A stretch of DNA of 10,411 nt, from the NCBI GenBank assembly GCA_014378185.1, contig JACMOE010000705.1, positions 1-10,411 of the forward strand, read 5' to 3'. The notes beneath the pieces are model-generated. The model was given only the letters and a program-made list of their open reading frames with translations, was not told the origin of the DNA and did not search any database. Made by a program: the position numbers and the translations under genes. This DNA is from Gemmatimonadaceae bacterium (lineage in GTDB: Bacteria; Gemmatimonadota; Gemmatimonadetes; Gemmatimonadales; Gemmatimonadaceae). This document shows, one piece after another, positions 6,677 through 10,411 of this stretch; within the stretch, counting starts at the first letter, position 1, and every line of letters starts with the position of its first letter.

Positions 6677-8557
6677 ATGTACTTTCCGGCCATGGCAACT
6701 TCCGACCGGGACACGCTTCGCGCCCTGCGCTTCCTCGACGGCCTCACCGACACGGCCGTCCATCAACTCTCCCGGCTGGTGCAGGCCGTGGAGTACGAGT
6801 GCGACGCGCTGCTGTTCGAGGAGGGCGAGCCACGGCGGCTCATGGCACTCGTCGCCTCGGGCGCGGTGGCCATCGAGAAGGGCAAGGGCACGCGGCCCGT
6901 GCGGCTCGCCACGTTCGGTGCCGGCGAGGCCGTTGGCGAAGGCCTGTTGCTCGACGACTCCGTGCACGGCACCAGCGCGCGCGCCCTCGTGCAGACCAGG
7001 GCCTTCATCCTGACGCACGAGCAGGTGCAGGAAATGCTCAAGGAGGCGCCGTCGCTTTACGCGGCACTCGTGGGACGCGCCGCGCGCGCTATCAAGCAGC
7101 GTCTCTCGGCAGTCGATGCCACGCTCGTGGGTCGCGGGCGATCCCTCGGCTTCGGCGGCGGCAAGACCCGCAGCGAGCACGACCTCCTGGGTCACCGCGA
7201 CGTACCGGACGACGCGCTCTACGGCATCCAGACGCTCCGCGCGCTGGAGAACTTTGCGATCACCGGCGTTCCGCTGCGCGAGTTTCCCGCGCTCATCGAG
7301 GCGCTCGCCGCGGTAAAGGCGGCCGCCGCCCTCACGAATGCCGAGCTGGGACTGCTGCCACACGATGTCGCCGACGTCATCGTGCGCGCGGCTGGCGAGG
7401 TGCGCTCGGGCCGTCATCACGAGCACTTCCTGGTGGACATGATCCAGGGGGGCGCCGGAACCTCCACGAACATGAATGCGAACGAGGTGATCGCGAACCG
7501 GGCGCTCGAGCTCTCTGGCAAGTCACGCGGCGACTACCAGCACGTGCATCCCAACAACCACGTCAACCTCAGCCAGTCCACCAACGACGTCTACCCCACC
7601 GCGCTGAAGATCGCGTTGCATATGGTCATCGAGGACTTGCGGGCCGCCATGCGGCTGCTCGTGGATGCATTCCTCGCGAAGGGCGCCGAGTTCGCACCCT
7701 TCGTCAAGATGGGCCGCACGCAGTTGCAGGACGCTGTCCCCATGACCCTGGGGCAGGAGTTCACGGCGTTCGGACACACCATTCACGAGGACGTGGACCG
7801 CCTGGGCGAAGCCCAGGCGCTCATCCGCGAGATCAACATGGGTGCGACGGCCATCGGCACCGGCATCAACGCGCCATTGAGGTATGCCGAGGTGGTGCGG
7901 GCGCATCTGTCACGTATCACGGGGCTGGACCTGATCACGGCGCCCGACCTCGTGGAGGCGACCGCGGACACCGGTTCGTTCGTGCAGTTGAGCGGCGTGC
8001 TGAAGCGCTGCGCGGTGAAGCTCTCGAAGATCTGCAACGACCTTCGGCTGCTCAGCTCGGGCCCGCGGGCGGGATTCGGCGAGATCAACCTGCCCCCGAT
8101 GCAACCGGGCTCGTCGATCATGCCGGGCAAGGTGAACCCGGTGATTCCGGAGGTGGTGAACCAGGTGTGCTTCGACATCATCGGTGGCGACATGACCGTC
8201 ACGATGGCCGCGGAAGCGGGGCAGCTCCAACTCAATGTGTTCGAGCCCGTGATCGCGTACCGGCTGCTCGGCGGCATCAGCGCGCTGACGAATGCGTGCA
8301 CCGTGCTGCGCGAGCGGTGCATCAACGGAATCACGGCGAATCCGGATCGCATGCGGCAGTTCGTGGAGCAGTCGATCGGGATCGTGACGGCACTCGTGCC
8401 GGTGCTGGGCTACGAGGTGAGCACGGAGATCGCGCGTCACGCGCTCGAGAGCGGGCGCGGCGTGTACGAGATCGTGATGGAGCGGGGCCTGCTGACGCGC
8501 GAGCAGCTCGATCACGCGCTCAATCCCGATGCCATGACGAGCAACGTGTCGTCCTGA
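6677..8557 (+). CDS. aspA: aspartate ammonia-lyase with N-terminal cNMP-binding-like domain
   Basis: Cytoplasmic enzyme converting L-aspartate to fumarate plus ammonia. Its 626 residues exceed the usual 460-480 because of an N-terminal Crp-like beta-roll (about 10-125) and helical linker (about 126-160). The lyase (about 165-620) carries GTSTNMNANE (261-270), HVNLSQSTND (295-304) and the superfamily signature GSSIMPGKVNP (478-488) on the catalytic loop. GRTQLQDAVPMTLGQEF (346-362) is the aspartase form; class II fumarase has GRTHLQDA. In the sensor domain, GAGEAVGEG keeps the Gly-Glu of the phosphate-binding cassette, but the Arg that holds the cyclic phosphate in Crp is replaced (VHGTS, 96-100). 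The ligand, if any, may not be cAMP. A second in-frame ATG at 6692 is equally plausible; neither has a good Shine-Dalgarno. The nicotinate phosphoribosyltransferase gene follows after 33 bp. Confidence 0.95.
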   Translation: MYFPAMATSDRDTLRALRFLDGLTDTAVHQLSRLVQAVEYECDALLFEEGEPRRLMALVASGAVAIEKGKGTRPVRLATFGAGEAVGEGLLLDDSVHGTSARALVQTRAFILTHEQVQEMLKEAPSLYAALVGRAARAIKQRLSAVDATLVGRGRSLGFGGGKTRSEHDLLGHRDVPDDALYGIQTLRALENFAITGVPLREFPALIEALAAVKAAAALTNAELGLLPHDVADVIVRAAGEVRSGRHHEHFLVDMIQGGAGTSTNMNANEVIANRALELSGKSRGDYQHVHPNNHVNLSQSTNDVYPTALKIALHMVIEDLRAAMRLLVDAFLAKGAEFAPFVKMGRTQLQDAVPMTLGQEFTAFGHTIHEDVDRLGEAQALIREINMGATAIGTGINAPLRYAEVVRAHLSRITGLDLITAPDLVEATADTGSFVQLSGVLKRCAVKLSKICNDLRLLSSGPRAGFGEINLPPMQPGSSIMPGKVNPVIPEVVNQVCFDIIGGDMTVTMAAEAGQLQLNVFEPVIAYRLLGGISALTNACTVLRERCINGITANPDRMRQFVEQSIGIVTALVPVLGYEVSTEIARHALESGRGVYEIVMERGLLTREQLDHALNPDAMTSNVSS

Positions 8558-8590
8558 GCGGCACGCCAGTAACCTTCCGTCTCCCGATCC

Positions 8591-9655
8591 ATGCCTCCCC
8601 GTAGACGCAAGCGGATCGATCCCGCGCTCTTCGAACTGTCTGTTGATCGCATTCGGGCCGGCTTCTTCAGCGACGTGTATTTCAACCGGTCGCGTGAGGT
8701 CCTCCGGGCTGAGGGCCGCAGCGCGCGTGTCACGTGGCAGGTATCGGCGAAGCGTGCCGGCTGGCTGGGCGGCATCGACGAAGCCGTGGCGCTGCTGAAG
8801 CTGTGCAGTGATGACTTCTCGACGCTCGACGTGCAGGCGCTGTACGAGGGGGATCGCGTGGATGCGTGGGATACGGTGCTGCTGGTCGAAGGCGACTACG
8901 GCGCCTTCGCGCACCTGGACACGCTCATCGTCGGCACGCTGGGCCGGCGCACGCGGGTGTGCACGAACGTGCGGCAGCTGGTGGACGCGGCGCGGCCCAA
9001 GCCCATCTACGTATTCGGTGCGCGCAGTGACCACGCGCTCCTGCAGCCAGGCGACGGACTCAGCGCGCACGTGGGCGGTGCGGCAAACGTATCCACGGAT
9101 GCGCAGGGCGCCATGTCCGGCAAGAAGGGAATGGGCACCATCCCGCACGCCCTCATCGCCGCGTATGGCGGGGACACGGTGGCTGCGGCGCTCGCTGTGG
9201 CTGCGGTGCTTCCCGCAGACATTCCGCTCGTGGTGCTCGTGGACTACGAGAACGATTCGGTAGCCACGAGCCTGGCCGTCGCGCGCGCGCTGGAGGGACG
9301 ACTGTGGGGCGTGCGGCTGGATACCTCCGAGTACATGGTGGACCGCTCCGTGATGGCACAGATGGGCACCTTTCCACCAGGCGGCGTGAATCCGGCCCTC
9401 GTCTGGAACGTCCGGAATGCACTGGACGCCGAGGGGTTCGGTGAGGTGAAGATCGTGGCCTCGGGAGGATTCGACATGGCCCGGATCCGCGCCTTCGAGG
9501 ACGACGGTGTTCCCGTGGACGCCTACGGCGTGGGCGCGAGCATCCATGGCGGCCGCTGGGACTTCACCGGCGATGTGGTGCGCGTGGATGGAGCGCCACA
9601 GGCCAGGGCGGGGCGCGAGTTCCGGCCGAACAGTAGATTGGAGAAGGTGAAGTAG
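8591..9655 (+). CDS. pncB: nicotinate phosphoribosyltransferase
   Basis: NAD-salvage enzyme joining nicotinate to PRPP with ATP to give nicotinate mononucleotide in the cytoplasm. The 354 residues match the shorter NAPRTase type seen in archaea and some bacteria rather than the roughly 400-residue E. coli PncB. Visible family blocks are FFSDVYFNRS (25-34), the GTIPHAL segment (182-188) whose His 186 corresponds to the autophosphorylated His of GTMAHEW in E. coli PncB, VDYENDS (217-223), RLDTSEYMVDRS (242-253), VASGGFD (289-295) and YGVGASI (312-318). The related quinolinate phosphoribosyltransferase is less likely because it lacks this N-terminal block. The ATG lies 33 bp after the aspartase stop on the same strand, so the two genes are probably one transcript. 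No Shine-Dalgarno is evident. Confidence 0.93.
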   Translation: MPPRRRKRIDPALFELSVDRIRAGFFSDVYFNRSREVLRAEGRSARVTWQVSAKRAGWLGGIDEAVALLKLCSDDFSTLDVQALYEGDRVDAWDTVLLVEGDYGAFAHLDTLIVGTLGRRTRVCTNVRQLVDAARPKPIYVFGARSDHALLQPGDGLSAHVGGAANVSTDAQGAMSGKKGMGTIPHALIAAYGGDTVAAALAVAAVLPADIPLVVLVDYENDSVATSLAVARALEGRLWGVRLDTSEYMVDRSVMAQMGTFPPGGVNPALVWNVRNALDAEGFGEVKIVASGGFDMARIRAFEDDGVPVDAYGVGASIHGGRWDFTGDVVRVDGAPQARAGREFRPNSRLEKVK

Positions 9656-9677
9656 CTCGGTGCAAGACCGGCAGTCC

Positions 9678-9709
9678 AGTCGGACTGTCAGGATGTCCGA
9701 CTGTCAGAC
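9678..9709. repeat. second 8-bp repeat array, degenerate TGTCAGAC
   Basis: Four units in 8-base register: AGTCGGAC (9678), TGTCAGGA (9686), TGTCCGAC (9694) and an exact TGTCAGAC (9702). Period and orientation are the same as in the array at 45-76, with more decay. It fills the gap between the nicotinate phosphoribosyltransferase stop and the ribosome binding site of the next gene, so it is part of that gene's leader. A lone TGTCGGAC also occurs at 10268-10275 in the leader of the last gene. Confidence 0.7.
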
Positions 9710-9713
9710 GAGG
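9710..9713 (+). promoter_or_regulatory. ribosome binding site of the small helical protein gene
   Basis: GAGG is followed by 6 bases and then ATG at 9720. It begins one base after the repeat array. It favours the ATG at 9720 over the in-frame GTG at 9660 and ATG at 9693, which would translate the repeat units. Confidence 0.65.
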
Positions 9714-9719
9714 TTTCAA

Positions 9720-10112
9720 ATGGCTGGTGCGAAGCTCGACGGTGCTGGCATCCAGAAGATGAAGACCATCGACGAGGCCGTGATCCAGCTCGCCCGGTTG
9801 CACGCCATCGTGGAGCAGTACGCGCTGTCGCTGAAGCAGAACAAGCCCACGTCGCTCTACGGGTCGCAGATCAAGCGAGCGCTGTTTCCATTGGTGGGCC
9901 TGCTCAAGCCGCAGTTCGGCCTGATTGCCGACCAGGTGGCGGCGATGAACCTGGTCACCTCCCGGGGCGGACCAGACAACACGAAGGTCCGCACGCTGCG
10001 CGAGGGCGTCGGGTCGCTCAGGCAGCAGCTGGAGATTGCGGTGGTGCGCATCAAGGACAACCACAAGGTGGTTCAAGAGGTGGTGGAAGGGGCGCGCAAA
10101 CCGGGGGAGTGA
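9720..10112 (+). CDS. small alpha-helical protein of unknown function
   Basis: I do not recognise this 130-residue protein. It has no signal peptide and no membrane segment, so it is probably cytoplasmic. The sequence suggests a mostly helical fold. A first helix (about 14-42) contains IDEAVIQLARLHAIVEQYA. A Lys/Pro turn leads to a central segment around LYGSQIKRALFPLVGLLKPQFG (about 48-70, moderately hydrophobic). A long charged C-terminal helix with coiled-coil-like spacing (about 92-122, RTLREGVGSLRQQLEIAVV) ends it. No Cys, zinc knuckle or nucleotide-binding loop is visible. It could be a scaffold, adaptor or DNA-associated protein, but nothing here decides. The start at 9720 rests on the GAGG site. 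It lies 64 bp after the nicotinate phosphoribosyltransferase gene and might share its transcript. Confidence 0.75.
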   Translation: MAGAKLDGAGIQKMKTIDEAVIQLARLHAIVEQYALSLKQNKPTSLYGSQIKRALFPLVGLLKPQFGLIADQVAAMNLVTSRGGPDNTKVRTLREGVGSLRQQLEIAVVRIKDNHKVVQEVVEGARKPGE

Positions 10113-10152
10113 TCGGACGGCGCGGCGCGGCGTGGGGGAAAGTCCTACATCG

Positions 10153-10174
10153 CGCGAATGCCGGGGCAATCGCG
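10153..10174 (+). terminator. imperfect 10-bp inverted repeat after the helical protein gene
   Basis: CGCGAATGCC (10153-10162) and GGCAATCGCG (10165-10174) pair at 9 of 10 positions, with one internal A-A mismatch. The innermost pair must open to give a 4-base loop. TTGCTTTCG follows. It is a plausible intrinsic terminator with a poor T-tract, or an operator, since it directly abuts the candidate -35 box of the next gene. Confidence 0.4.
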
Positions 10175-10203
10175 TTGCTTTCGCCTCCTGCGCCCCATAC
10201 TTT
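10175..10203 (+). promoter_or_regulatory. candidate sigma-70-type promoter for the oxidase-like gene
   Basis: TTGCTT (10175-10180) and TACTTT (10198-10203) are separated by 17 bases, the optimal spacing. Each matches its consensus hexamer at about four of six positions. It would give an 80-base leader before the ATG at 10289. It is the best-looking promoter in the window. Confidence 0.45.
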
Positions 10204-10277
10204 TCCTTCATAGCTGGACCTTCGCACGCGCGCGACGATTCTGCCGCGACCGCGCGACACACGACACTGTCGGACAC

Positions 10278-10282
10278 AAGGA
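10278..10282 (+). promoter_or_regulatory. ribosome binding site of the oxidase-like lipoprotein
   Basis: AAGGA lies 6 bases before the ATG at 10289. It is a clear Shine-Dalgarno that fixes this start. Confidence 0.7.
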
Positions 10283-10288
10283 CATCGC

Positions 10289-10411
10289 ATGCCCGTGCCC
10301 ACCCGACCGCGCCGGCTGCTCGCAGCCGCGCTGCCGGCCCTCATCGCGGTTGCTCTCACTGCGTGCAACAACGCGCAGTACCCGAACTCCGTCTTCCACA
10401 ACCACACGGAA
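10289..10411 (+). CDS. coxB: partial lipoprotein, probably cytochrome c oxidase subunit II (N-terminus only)
   Basis: Only the first 41 codons are inside the window. They encode a lipoprotein signal peptide: basic n-region (TRPRR), hydrophobic Ala/Leu core and lipobox LTAC with Cys 26 as the lipidated residue. The mature part begins NNAQYPNSVFHNHTE. A short NSxFHxxT/D stretch after a lipidated Cys resembles the beginning of bacterial cytochrome c oxidase subunit II, before its two membrane helices and CuA domain. That assignment is recalled pattern similarity on very little sequence. The lipoprotein call itself is much firmer. The gene has its own candidate promoter and a good ribosome binding site. 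If it is coxB, the small copper protein at 4995 could be a nearby electron carrier, though nothing here links them directly. Confidence 0.5.
   Translation, partial: MPVPTRPRRLLAAALPALIAVALTACNNAQYPNSVFHNHTE

Noticed and set aside
6564..6698. Upstream start for the asparaginase giving 45 more residues
   Set aside because: It would bury the Tat motif internally, overlaps the aspartase start and bypasses the G-rich ribosome binding site.
6799..8604. 601-codon plus-strand frame overlapping aspartase
   Set aside because: The other frame matches aspartase throughout; this one is Arg/Gly/Ala-rich shadow sequence.
7910..9547. 545-codon open frame on the minus strand opposite aspartase and pncB
   Set aside because: It crosses the boundary of two well-supported genes, and its His/Arg-rich translation has no recognisable domain. 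Such open frames are typical shadows in GC-rich DNA.
9660..9719. N-terminal extension of the small helical protein from GTG 9660 or ATG 9693
   Set aside because: The extension is just the translated repeat (SDCQT-like), and a GAGG site correctly spaced for ATG 9720 lies after it.
1..10411. Defence island, secretion cluster or other novel multi-gene system
   Set aside because: All but one of the genes can be assigned at least tentatively to metabolic, signalling or respiratory families, and no nuclease, toxin, methylase or mobile gene is present.

Overview
The window is GC-rich bacterial chromosome, coding almost throughout, with short intergenic gaps (largest about 177 bp) and few clear Shine-Dalgarno sites. 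Its style fits a free-living Gram-negative bacterium, most plausibly Gemmatimonadota: Tat and lipoprotein export signals, an Ala/Arg-rich proteome, and a probable lipoprotein cytochrome oxidase subunit II. The phylum is an inference from protein style and was not tested. No CRISPR array, rRNA, tRNA, transposase or prophage gene was seen.

Layout, left to right. Positions 1-76 hold an in-register 8-bp repeat (TGTCAGAC); its last copy provides the final Val codon and stop of leuS. leuS (leucyl-tRNA synthetase) runs on the minus strand to 2581. Diverging from it is a membrane chemoreceptor with a dCACHE-like sensor (2759-4867). A small exported type 1 copper protein of the amicyanin/pseudoazurin type follows (4995-5372). 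It converges on a minus-strand Tat-exported glycosylasparaginase-like Ntn hydrolase (5382-6563), with a perfect 8-bp hairpin at the junction. Divergent from the asparaginase is an aspartate ammonia-lyase fused to an N-terminal cyclic-nucleotide-binding-like domain (6677-8557). Only 33 bp later comes nicotinate phosphoribosyltransferase (8591-9655). A second copy of the 8-bp repeat array (9678-9709) sits just before a small unrecognised helical protein (9720-10112). The window ends in the first 41 codons of a lipoprotein, probably cytochrome c oxidase subunit II, with its own candidate promoter.

Functionally, the centre has an aspartate/ammonia theme. The exported asparaginase-like hydrolase would release aspartate outside the cytoplasm, and the cytoplasmic aspartase would convert aspartate to fumarate and ammonia. 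Nicotinate phosphoribosyltransferase salvages nicotinate for NAD and is probably co-transcribed with the aspartase. leuS is ordinary housekeeping. The most unusual points are the sensor-domain/aspartase fusion, whose ligand pocket lacks the usual phosphate-binding Arg, and the two matching 8-bp repeat arrays at gene boundaries. I see no evidence for a wholly new multi-gene system here.
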